From contig CAMDLP010000011.1 in NCBI GenBank assembly GCA_945901795.1, positions 1-64,000 on the forward strand: a stretch of DNA of 64,000 bases, given 5' to 3'. Positions 38,652-47,300 of this stretch are shown one piece after another. Source of the stretch: Akkermansia muciniphila. GTDB taxonomy: Bacteria; Verrucomicrobiota; Verrucomicrobiia; Verrucomicrobiales; Akkermansiaceae. Below the pieces are notes generated by a model. That model was given only the letters and a program-made list of their open reading frames with translations. It had not been told where the DNA came from and searched no databases. Numbering within the stretch: the stretch's first letter is position 1; every line of letters starts with the position of its first letter. Both the position numbers and the translations under genes were made by a program.

Positions 38652-38768
38652 TTCACTGCCGAGCGATCTGTGGAGCGTGCCTTTATTGAGCTCGCGCTCG
38701 CGCAACCAGAGGAAAATCACCGGGGTGACGATGAGGATGTGAATGAGGCTGGAAATCATCCCGCCGAT
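38637..38768 (-). pseudogene. C-terminal fragment of a CusA-type RND pump gene
   Basis: The minus strand reads [20 protein letters not shown] then [11 protein letters not shown], identical to the end of the CusA-type protein encoded at 48737-52120. It then diverges ([12 protein letters not shown]) to a TAG at 38637. Nothing of the remaining ~1090 codons precedes it. It is a truncated duplicate, not a functional gene. Confidence 0.85.
38674..38768. repeat. 95-bp direct repeat, left copy
   Basis: This segment, starting AGCGTGCCTTTATTGAG and ending CCGCCGAT, is 93/95 identical to 48777-48871 in the same orientation. Identity stops abruptly at both ends. Confidence 0.92.
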
Positions 38769-38825
38769 TTGCCGGCATATCCCGCACGCTCTGATCAAGC
38801 GCTTGAGTTTGAAGCGCTAAAAAAT

Positions 38826-38853
38826 CCGCCCGGCAGACTGGGTCACCGGGCGG
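38826..38853 (-). terminator. Intrinsic terminator of the Cys-rich protein gene
   Basis: CCGCCCGG (38826-38833) and CCGGGCGG (38846-38853) form a GC stem. Read on the minus strand it is followed by ATTTTTTAG. It lies 30 bases downstream of the stop at 38883. Confidence 0.8.
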
Positions 38854-38882
38854 CTTGGACAAAGACCTGAATCGGGCCGGGG

Positions 38883-39293
38883 CTATCCCTTCATCGGCAC
38901 GATGAACATGCATTCCTTGCCTTCTCCATTCACAATCGTCACCTTGGATGAATCGGCTCCCTTGCCGGGAGGGCCCAAGTGTTTGATGGTCAATTTCTTT
39001 TTGCAGGAGTCGCAATGTAAGGATCCGCCGTCATGGCATAGCGCCTCGACCTCTTTTTCGTCGGCGACTTCCTTCACGGTGATCGATTTGCATTCCGTGC
39101 AGACCAACGCGTAGTGACCACCTGTCTTGAGGGCTTGGATCTCTTCCACCGTGGAGGCGTGTTTGTAACTACCCGCCCTCAAGACCCCACCTTTTCCGGG
39201 AGGTAGTGCTGACGCCGAAGTGGCAAGACCCACCGCAAACGCGGTGACGAGAATTGCTTTTAACGAGGATTTCATAATTGTAATCAGTTTCAT
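38883..39293 (-). CDS. Secreted Cys-rich protein of the metal island
   Basis: A 136-residue protein (or 130 from the ATG at 39275) with a signal peptide ending near ATSASA. The mature part has a CTEC pair (ALVCTECKSITV), a lone Cys-His (EALCHDGG), a CDSC pair (LHCDSCKKKLTI) and a final Cys in KECMFIVPMKG. Four to six thiols in zinc-ribbon-like spacing suggest metal binding, probably in the periplasm. A shortened second copy lies at 48242-48418. It neighbours a copper/silver-type efflux island, and soft-metal chelation is a reasonable inference. The family is not known to me. Confidence 0.75.
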   Translation of the reverse strand: MKLITIMKSSLKAILVTAFAVGLATSASALPPGKGGVLRAGSYKHASTVEEIQALKTGGHYALVCTECKSITVKEVADEKEVEALCHDGGSLHCDSCKKKLTIKHLGPPGKGADSSKVTIVNGEGKECMFIVPMKG

Positions 39294-39676
39294 GGTAGTG
39301 GTTTGTGTGGTTTAGTTTTTGATTTCTCACTGGCCGCCTTGGACGGCCTGATGAAACCAACCTATCCCCTCAACGCGGTTACTGCTCCGCATCTCTGCGA
39401 AAAGACTGTGCATTTTATTAACCTGCCGAACCCCCAACCATGCTGGCACGATGTGATGCGAATTAACGCCCGCCCGCTGCTTGTCGGTCAATCCGGTACA
39501 CCTTAGCTGCCGAGGTTCGCTCGTTGTTCCGCTCAAACCCGCGCCAAGTTCGGATTCCCCCCACCCCCCCGAAAAGAATTTCAAATTCAAGGATTGTCCA
39601 AGGTCGGGTTATACCCTAATACAATAAGTCTGACTGATCCCTTTAATAAAAGGATGATCTCCAAAGAAATCGTGAA
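39294..39676. other. Intergenic region between divergent Cys-rich and AraC-type genes
   Basis: 383 bases with no credible gene on either strand. It contains a C-tract (CCCCCCACCCCCCC near 39557) and an AT-rich segment (about 39600-39675) next to the regulator start, where divergent promoters and regulator binding sites are expected. I could not identify a specific operator. Confidence 0.6.
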
Positions 39677-40609
39677 ATGACCCAGTTTTCCCGGGTAAAT
39701 TCCCAGCTGTCGATGACCGCGCTCTCAAACAACCCCCACACGCTGGAAGTCCTATCCGCTTCCAAGGTCTATCGCGATTATGAGAGGGCATTCACGGAAG
39801 GCACCGGTCTTCCACTGCGGCTTCAAGCCCCCACGTTGTTCAATGGGGTCCACTACGGGAAAAAGCAGGAGAATCCCTTCTGCGCACTCATGTCGAAAAC
39901 CGACGAGGGCTGCGCGGAGTGTTATGCGTTGCAGTGTAAGGTGGAGGAGGAAGCCCAATATCAACCCAAGACTCTCAAATGCTTCGCGGGAATGTGTGAA
40001 ACCGCCGTTCCGGTTCGAGTCGGGGAAAACCTGATCGCATTCCTGCACACCGGACAAGTCCTTTTGCACCGGCCCGATAAAGTGCGCTTCAAGCAGATCG
40101 CGGCGACAATTCTCAAATGGGGGGCGGAGGTGGACTTGAAAAAACTGGAGGAACATTACCTCAACACGCGCGTCCTCACCCCGCAGCAATACGAGGCCTT
40201 GATCCGGCTGCTGGCAATTTTTGCCCAGCACCTAGCCGAGTGCGGCAACGCGCTGGCGTTGCACGGCACCAGCGGCGAGTTCCCGGCCGTCGAAAAGGCG
40301 CGGAGTTTCATCCGCGATCATTCCGATGACGAACTCTCACTGGCCGCCGTGGCAAAGACCGTCAATATGAGCGCGACCTATTTCAGCGGTAAGTTCAAGG
40401 AAGTGACCGGGATCAACTTCGTCGAATACGTGGCGCGGACCCGCATTGAGAAAGCCCGCCATTTCCTACTCGATCCAACCCGGCGGGTGAGCGAAGTGGC
40501 GTTTGACGTGGGCTTCCAGTCGCTGTCTCAGTTCAACCGGACCTTTAAAAACATCGTGGGTGAATCGCCGAGCGCCTATCGGGCGAAACTGCCCTTGGCG
40601 GTTTCTTGA
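39677..40609 (+). CDS. AraC-family regulator with PocR-like Cys-rich sensor domain
   Basis: A 310-residue protein. Residues about 25-195 form a PocR-type sensory domain with the cysteine pattern FCALM...GCAECYALQC...KCFAGMCETAVPV. A C-terminal AraC double helix-turn-helix follows (about 208-305, ending with FDVGFQSLSQFNRTFKNIVGESPSAYR). Family knowledge: PocR domains sense small ligands such as propanediol; in related proteins the Cys cluster is conserved. Here the gene opens a metal-efflux island, so sensing of copper, silver or thiol state is an attractive but unproven inference. An alternative start is the Met at 39713. Confidence 0.83.
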   Translation: MTQFSRVNSQLSMTALSNNPHTLEVLSASKVYRDYERAFTEGTGLPLRLQAPTLFNGVHYGKKQENPFCALMSKTDEGCAECYALQCKVEEEAQYQPKTLKCFAGMCETAVPVRVGENLIAFLHTGQVLLHRPDKVRFKQIAATILKWGAEVDLKKLEEHYLNTRVLTPQQYEALIRLLAIFAQHLAECGNALALHGTSGEFPAVEKARSFIRDHSDDELSLAAVAKTVNMSATYFSGKFKEVTGINFVEYVARTRIEKARHFLLDPTRRVSEVAFDVGFQSLSQFNRTFKNIVGESPSAYRAKLPLAVS

Positions 40610-40745
40610 TCCAATCAGTTCGGTTCCGGACTGAAGGGTCGAAAAAATGCGCGATATTTCAGTGCGGATGCATAGCCAATCTTCGGATGACCCGCGAAGG
40701 TATCGTTTGCAAAACACCGAAACATCGAACCTATCATCCAAACCC

Positions 40746-41033
40746 ATGCATCATCTATCAGTCAACCTGAGCACCGCGACCGGTTGCGTCTTTTCCGGGA
40801 GTGCGGCATCGCTCGACGTTCGCACCGATGATGGCAGCATTCACGTCAACGCGAATGAAGAGAGTTTCCTGAACATGCTTCACGCCACCGAGATCTCCGT
40901 CCAGACCCCGGAGGGTCTTCGCGTCTTCAAGCTTGATAATGCCGTTGCGGGGTTGAAGGGACACTGCTTCACCGTCCTTGCGGAAAACATCCGCCTCATC
41001 GAGCCGGGGACAGATGAATCGACCGCTTCTTGA
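40746..41033 (+). CDS. Small protein resembling the ATP synthase epsilon N-terminal domain
   Basis: A 95-residue protein starting MHHLSVNLSTATGCVFSGSA. Spacing of HHLSV, VFSG, the DDGSIHV stretch and the terminal FTVLAENIRLIE resembles the beta-sandwich N-terminal domain of F1 epsilon (AtpC), without the helical C-terminal hairpin. No other ATP synthase genes are nearby. It stands alone between the AraC-type regulator and a small lipoprotein gene at the start of the first efflux operon. The function is unknown, and the similarity is by eye only. Confidence 0.6.
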   Translation: MHHLSVNLSTATGCVFSGSAASLDVRTDDGSIHVNANEESFLNMLHATEISVQTPEGLRVFKLDNAVAGLKGHCFTVLAENIRLIEPGTDESTAS

Positions 41034-41230
41034 CCTTGTTCCGCGTTGGCATCCATCGCACAAGGCCGTCCAAACGGAATATCCCCCAACTGAAGAAATG
41101 CAGGGTTTATCATTCGAGGTGCATAGCGGAATTCATACGGCCGCCCTATCGTGTATATCAGTCAGCGGGGTTCTCGTCGCCCGCCGGAATTCAATTCCAC
41201 CACGAGTAATAACCACAAACACCAGGAATT

Positions 41231-41404
41231 ATGAAAATCAAACTTAGACACACGTTGGCCGCCATTGGCCTCATCATCGCTGCCCTGACCTTCTCCAACT
41301 GCAGCACTGGCTCAACTTCGGGCGGAACCCACAACATGGGAAGCCACAGAAGCTATAATCCCATGCCTAACTCGGAAATGCCTAACGAGAAGGATCGCCA
41401 TTGA
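41231..41404 (+). CDS. Small putative lipoprotein
   Basis: A 57-residue protein with a lipoprotein signal (MKIKLRHTLAAIGLIIAALT then FSNC as lipobox, Cys24). The 33-residue mature part is rich in Ser, Gly, His, Asn and Met (NMGSHRSYNPMPNSEMPNEK). Met/His richness suits a periplasmic soft-metal binder. GGA-containing GGAATT sits before the ATG at 41231. It precedes the first TolC/adaptor/pump operon. Confidence 0.65.
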   Translation: MKIKLRHTLAAIGLIIAALTFSNCSTGSTSGGTHNMGSHRSYNPMPNSEMPNEKDRH

Positions 41405-41577
41405 TCATGCCGCTCCTCGCCCTGTTGCATGCCTAACGCGGATATGCCCGGTCGCTGAGACCGCCGTTCCGGAGAGCAGGCTCCGCCCGGTTGCACCGCT
41501 CCGGGCGGCGCTTCCGGTCGAGGACTCACCTGATCGATATTGAGCGGAGAGAAGCGCTGGCAAGTGCTTCATCAGCG

Positions 41578-42837
41578 ATGAGTATGAAACTATCAGGACA
41601 AATGAAAGCGGGTGGCAATTGGAAGTTGCTGGCCAGCCTTGCGGTCTTCTCCGGCGTCCTCGTGTCGGCGGCAGCAATGACCTTCGAAGACATCGGGCGG
41701 CAGGTAGCTGCCAGGAATCCCGACCTTGCCGCTGCCCGCTTCATGATCGAAGAAGCAGGAGGCCGGAATCTTGGAGCGGGGCGGCTGATGAATCCGGAGC
41801 TTGAACTTCGCGGCCGGCACATGACCGAGGGGAGCGAGGCCGGATTCGGCATCGAGCTGATGCAAAAGTTTCCAGTGACCGCACGCCTTCGATTGGAGAA
41901 AGCGGTGACCGCGGCGCAGATCGCAGCCGCGAAAGCCGAGGTGGATGAGATGCGGCGGATGCTAACGACTGAGGCCGAAACCATGGCGGTGAAACTTCTG
42001 GCGATGCGGGCTGAAGTCGGCATTACGGAAAGCCAGGCAGCGTTGGCAGAGACGCTGACGGAGGTGGCCACGGCACGAGCCGCGGCCGATGAGTCCGCGA
42101 TTGATGCCGCGCAAATGCGTTTAGAAGCCGGTCGCCAGCGGAACTCGATCCGGCGGATGCAAGCTGAGATTGCGGCCATGAACGAGTTGCTTAAACCCAT
42201 GCTCGGCCTTACCGCCGAACAACCACTGGACATCAGAGGAACGTTGCCCGAGGCCAGCGCGCCAGGTGGCACGCAACCGAGTGAATTCCGCCCGGATATT
42301 GAAGCCGCGCGGCAGCGCATGAATGCGGCGGGTCAGTCGATGGATCTCGCCCAGGCACGCAAGTGGGGGGACATCTCCGTCGGCATCATGGTGGATTATG
42401 CGCGGACGATGGATGAGCCAATGGGCCTGCGGGACGAAACCATGATCGGAGTGAAGTTGACCATCCCGCTGCCATTCTGGAACCAAAACCAAGGAGAGAT
42501 CGCTGAGGCAACTGCGATGCGGGCAAGAACCGCGGCGGAGGTGCGGGCGCTGCGCTTGAAGGCGGCCAGCCAGGTTTCTTCGGCGAAGAGGGAGATGGAG
42601 CGCTTGCTGCCATTCATTACTGAAAACAACAGGCAGCTTCTCCCTCTGGCGAGGCAACAGATCGAGCGCGTGCGTGAAGCCTATTCTAACAACAATGCTT
42701 CGCTTCAGGACCTGCTGAAGGCACGCGATCAGCTTCTCATGGTGGAGATGGACAGGGTGGAGGCGCTGCGGGATTTCCATCTCGCCAAGGTGCGCTGGAA
42801 GGCGGCGGTCGGACGAGGATTCACTGATGAAAACTAG
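41578..42837 (+). CDS. TolC-family outer-membrane factor of efflux system 1
   Basis: About 419 residues from the ATG at 41578 (41584 is an alternative). A signal peptide (SLAVFSGVLVSAAA) is followed by the helical coiled-coil repeats of an outer-membrane efflux protein (FEDIGRQVAARNPDLAAAR ... ELELRGRHMTEGSEAGFGIELMQKFP ... MIGVKLTIPLPFWNQNQGE). The pattern fits CusC/CzcC proteins. No lipobox Cys is seen after the signal, unlike E. coli CusC. It is the first gene of a three-gene cluster with the adaptor (23 bases on) and the RND pump. Confidence 0.88.
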   Translation: MSMKLSGQMKAGGNWKLLASLAVFSGVLVSAAAMTFEDIGRQVAARNPDLAAARFMIEEAGGRNLGAGRLMNPELELRGRHMTEGSEAGFGIELMQKFPVTARLRLEKAVTAAQIAAAKAEVDEMRRMLTTEAETMAVKLLAMRAEVGITESQAALAETLTEVATARAAADESAIDAAQMRLEAGRQRNSIRRMQAEIAAMNELLKPMLGLTAEQPLDIRGTLPEASAPGGTQPSEFRPDIEAARQRMNAAGQSMDLAQARKWGDISVGIMVDYARTMDEPMGLRDETMIGVKLTIPLPFWNQNQGEIAEATAMRARTAAEVRALRLKAASQVSSAKREMERLLPFITENNRQLLPLARQQIERVREAYSNNNASLQDLLKARDQLLMVEMDRVEALRDFHLAKVRWKAAVGRGFTDEN

Positions 42838-42860
42838 GAAACCCATGGAGGAACAGAATC

Positions 42861-44333
42861 ATGAAAGGCAAACGTCTCATCATCATCATCGCTACCGCCG
42901 TTATCGTGCTGGCGGTAGCCCTCAGCTTTTGGAGTTCGCGCCCGGCACCGAGTGCCGCCGAGCACCAAGGTCACGAAGCCGCGCACGACAAGGGCGAAGG
43001 CACGCTGCACGTCGCTGAGGCAGCCCGGGAAAGGGCGGCGCTGGAGACGGCGGTCGTTGAACGACGTGACCTGAAGCACTCGCTCCGGGTGTTCGGGAAA
43101 ATTGACTACAACGAAACGGGGTTGGCAACGATCACAAGCCGGGTGGAGGGCTACGTGGAGAACCTCTTCGTCAATTTCACCGGTGTGGAGGTGAAAAAGG
43201 GCGATCATCTCGCCGAGATATACAGCCCTGATCTCGCCGTCGCCCAGCGCGAATTGTTTCTCGGCAGCAGAGATCCAACTGACAAAACGTTGCTCGCGGC
43301 AGCAAAGACAAAGTTGGAACGTTGGGGCCTGCTGCCGGAGCAGATCGAGGGGTTTTTGCGCGAGGGCAAAGTCACGGAGCGCGTCACGTTGATGGCACCA
43401 ATGGACGGCACGGTGACGGAGAAGATGGTCGTGCAAAACAGCATGGTGAAGCCCGGCGAGATGCTCTACAAGCTGGCCAATCTCGATTCCGTCTGGCTGT
43501 ATCTCGACATTTACGAATACGAACTTGGCATGATCCGCTATGGCCAGGAAGTCGCGGCCACCACCGAGTCGTATCCGGGCGAGACCTTCACGGGCCGGGT
43601 GTGGTTCATTAATCCGACGTTGAGTGAGGAAACGCGCACCGTGAAGGTCATCGTGTCGTTAGACAACAAGGGCCGCAAACTCAAGCCGGGGATGTTCGTC
43701 AGCGCCAATGTGGAGGTCCCGCTGCTCGCGGATGGAACGGCCGCATCGAGCGGTGTGGAAGGTCGCTGGTCATGCCCGATGCATCCGCAGGTGCTGCGCG
43801 ATGCTGCCGGTCCTTGTCCCGTGTGCCAGATGGCACTCGTGCAAATCCCTGGCAAAGCGGGAACTGCAAAGCCAGCGCAAGCACTGGCGATCCCGCTCAC
43901 GGCAGTGTTGGACTCCGGCACGCGCAAGCTGGTGCATGTGGAGGTGAGCGAGGATGTCTATCGTCCCGTCGAAGTGAAGGTGGGCCCCCGCAGCGGAGAT
44001 TATTATCCGGTGCTTGAAGGAGTGAAGGAAGGTGATCGCGTGGTGGTGCGCGGCAATTTCCTGCTCGACTCGCAGTTCCAGATCGCGGGTCTGCCGAGTC
44101 TTTTTTATCCGAAGGGTCAGGCCCCGTCAGCGGGCCATTCAGGGCACGGTGGAACCGTGACACCTGGGTCCAAGAGCGCGACACCTTCACCCATACCTGA
44201 ATCTAACAATATTGAGCCTGCGGAGCCCTCAGGTCACGAAGGGATGGTCATCCCACCTGACAAAGCCGCGCCGGTTCCACCGCCTCCCGCTAAAGAAACC
44301 AAGGACGCGACACCTCCCGGTCATCAACACTGA
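42861..44333 (+). CDS. RND periplasmic adaptor with internal heavy-metal-binding domain, system 1
   Basis: A 490-residue membrane-fusion protein with an N-terminal anchor (LIIIIATAVIVLAVALSFW), a His-rich stretch (EHQGHEAAH), and the barrel-sandwich/lipoyl region (about 70-210). The beta-barrel includes LDIYEYELGMIRYGQEV. A YHS-like heavy-metal-binding domain CPMHPQVLRDAAGPCPVCQM near residues 304-323 sits inside the membrane-proximal part. The C-terminus is Pro/His rich, ending GHQH. CPMHP...CPxCxM units are known in copper/silver CusB-type adaptors and Cu-ATPases, so copper or silver is favoured over Co/Zn/Cd. A good SD (GGAGGAACAG) precedes the ATG. Confidence 0.88.
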   Translation: MKGKRLIIIIATAVIVLAVALSFWSSRPAPSAAEHQGHEAAHDKGEGTLHVAEAARERAALETAVVERRDLKHSLRVFGKIDYNETGLATITSRVEGYVENLFVNFTGVEVKKGDHLAEIYSPDLAVAQRELFLGSRDPTDKTLLAAAKTKLERWGLLPEQIEGFLREGKVTERVTLMAPMDGTVTEKMVVQNSMVKPGEMLYKLANLDSVWLYLDIYEYELGMIRYGQEVAATTESYPGETFTGRVWFINPTLSEETRTVKVIVSLDNKGRKLKPGMFVSANVEVPLLADGTAASSGVEGRWSCPMHPQVLRDAAGPCPVCQMALVQIPGKAGTAKPAQALAIPLTAVLDSGTRKLVHVEVSEDVYRPVEVKVGPRSGDYYPVLEGVKEGDRVVVRGNFLLDSQFQIAGLPSLFYPKGQAPSAGHSGHGGTVTPGSKSATPSPIPESNNIEPAEPSGHEGMVIPPDKAAPVPPPPAKETKDATPPGHQH

Positions 44334-44341
44334 CCCCCACC

Positions 44342-47300
44342 ATGACTTCCTGGATCATCCATTCGTGTCTGCGCAATCCCTTCCTCGTGATCGTGGGAGT
44401 GATGGCGTTGATCTTCGGCGGCGTCTATGCCTTGAAGCAAACACCGGTGGATGCGATCCCCGACATCGGTGAAAAACAAGTCATCGTCTATGCCGACTGG
44501 GATGGTCGCTCGCCGCAGGACGTGGACAATCAGATCACCTATCCGCTGACCACCGCGCTCACTGGCACGCCTGGTGTGAAGGCCATCCGCAGCATGTCGG
44601 GCTTCGGCTTCTCGATGGTCTTCGTGATCTTCAAAGACGAAGTCGATTACTACTGGGCGAGGTCGCGGGTCATCGAGCGCATGAATGTGGTGCAGCAGCG
44701 TCTGCCCAAGGGCGTGGTGCCCGTCATCGGCCCGGATGCCACGGCGCTCGGACAGGTCTATTGGTACACTGTCGAGGGCGAGGGCTTCGACCTCGCGGAG
44801 CTGCGATCCATCCAGGACTGGTATCTCCGCTATCAGCTCAACGCCGAGGACGGCGTGAGCGAAGTCGCCAGCATCGGCGGCTTCGTGAAGCAGTATCAGA
44901 TCGACATCCATCCCGACAAACTGCGCGCGCATCGCGTCACCTTGATGGAAGTGAATGAAGCGGTCCGCAAAGCCAACATCGATGTGGGCGCGAAGGTGCT
45001 GGAGAAAAACGGCGTTGAGTTTTTCATCCGCGGCATCGGCTTCATCAAGTCCGTGGAGGATTTGGAAAAGGTCGTCATCCGGCAGGAAGGCGGCACACCC
45101 ATACAGGTCAAGAACGTGGCCACCGTCACGCTCGGTCCCGACTTCCGCCGGGGCTCGCTGGACAAGAACGGGCAGGAAGTCGTGGGTGGCGTGGTGTTGA
45201 TGCGTTATGGCGAAAACCCGCAGCACGTCGTCGAACGCGTGAAGCAAAAGATCAAGCAGCTTGAACCGGGCTTGCCAAAAAAGAAGCTCGCGGATGGCCG
45301 CATCGCCAAGGTTCACATCGTGCCATTCTATGATCGCACGACCATTGTGGAGGAAACCATCGGCACGCTCAAGGAAGCGCTCGCTGAAGAAGCGCTTCTC
45401 GGAAGCCTGGTCATCCTCATTTTCCTCCTGCACCTGCGCAGCACCGTCTCCGTGCTGGTGACGTTCCCGCTCAGCGTCGCGATCTGCTTCATCCTCATGT
45501 ATGTCGTTGGAGTTGACTCTAACATTATGTCGCTCGCCGGTCTTGCCATTGCCATCGGCGATGTGGGCGACATGGGTATTATCATGACGGAGAACATCTA
45601 TCGTCACGTCGCGGCGAGGGACAAATCGAAGAGCTACTTCGACACGATTTACGAAGGCGCATCGGAAGTCGGCGGCGCGATCATCACCGCGGTGTCGAAC
45701 ACATTGGTTTCCTTTATCCCCGTATTCTTCCTCGCGGATCAGGAAGGCAAAATGTTCCGCCCACTCGCCTTCACCAAGACCTTCGCCATCAGCGGCTCTG
45801 TCATCCTCGCCATCACGGTGGTGCCACTGATATGTTATTTCATTTTCTATCCGGTGAAGTGGAAGAAGCAGATCGTGTGGGGCTTGGCGACAGTCCTTGG
45901 TATTGTGAGCGCCATCGCGGTTCATCTCATCCTCGTGTGGACCACGGACGTCGGTCACTACAGCGGCTGGCCGACTTCCATCGCCGTTGGCATCATCGTC
46001 GCACTTGCCGTGGTGCGAATGACTAGGGAACGCTTCCTGCCGCTGGAGGAGAACGTCGTTTCACGCAGTGTGTTCAAGGTTTACGACCCGACCCTGCGTT
46101 GGATTCTCGCGCACAAAAAGACGTTCATGATGGCGCCTATGTTGATCCTCTTCACCGGGATCACCATCTGGCTTGGAGTCTCCACCACGTTGGCTCCCGT
46201 CGGTTGGGGCATCAATCTCTTCGCCCGTGAGAAGGCATCGCCAGAGCTGAAACGTGACATGAGTCTAACTCCCAAAGAGGACGCGACGCGACCCTTGATC
46301 GAGCTGGATCAACTTCGCTGGCAACGCGTGCGAAATACCGACGGCTCCACGCACCACCGCATACTCTGGCGTCGCCAGGATCCGCGTGACCGCGCCACTG
46401 AAATGGCATCAGGCGCAAAGGTCACCGCCGAGCGCCGCTTTCTGCCTGGCATCGGGCGCGAGTTCATGCCGCCGCTGGATGAAGGCTCGTTTCTCTATAT
46501 GCCATCGCTGCTGCCGCAGACCGGTCTCGGACCCGCCATCGAAGTGAATGCGAAACAAGACCTCGCAATCGCCAGCGTGCCCGAAGTCGAATCCGTCGTC
46601 GGCAAACTCGGACGCGCCGAGAGCGCGCTCGATCCCGCGCCGATCTCGATGCTGGAGAGCATCGTCATTTTGAAACAGGAGGATCAATGGCGGACCTTCC
46701 CGGTGAAACGTTGGTTCTCCAGTTGGCCTGGCTGGCTCAAGGCACCGCTCGCCTGGATCGCGCCGGAACAACGCCGCATCACCAAGCCCGAAATTCTGGC
46801 AGAACTGCAGGTGAAGACCGCCTTGCCCGGGGTGCTGCCGACGTGGCTGCAACCGATTCAAACCCGCATCACCATGCTGCAAACAGGCTTCCGCGCGATG
46901 ATGGGCGTGAAGATCTATGGCAGCGATTTGAAGGAGATCGAACGCCTCGGCCTCCAGATCGAATCCCTGCTCAAAGAAGTGCCCGGCTCCACCGACGTGG
47001 TCGCGGATCGCATCGTCGGCAAACCCTACCTCGAATTTGAAATCGACCGCGACCGCATCGCCCGCTACGGCGTGAACATCCGCGACGTGCAGGACGTGAT
47101 CGAGATGGCCATCGGCGGCATGAACCTGATGGAGTCGGTGGAAGGACGCGAGCGCTATCCGATCCGTGTTAGATACTTGCGCGAGTTTCGTGAAGATATC
47201 CCCGAGCTGGAGAAAATCCTCGTGCCATCCAGCACCATGGCGCAAGTGCCACTCGCGCAAGTCGTCACTATCAAGAGCGTGCTCGGCCCGCAGGAAATCA

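Noticed and set aside
39550-39570. C-rich tract near 39557 as a regulatory or phase-variable element
   Set aside because: A single short homopolymeric stretch in a non-coding region with no evidence of function.
44324-45958. 544-codon minus-strand frame
   Set aside because: His/Asp/Arg-rich antisense of the RND pump gene at 44342-48073; no protein-like pattern.
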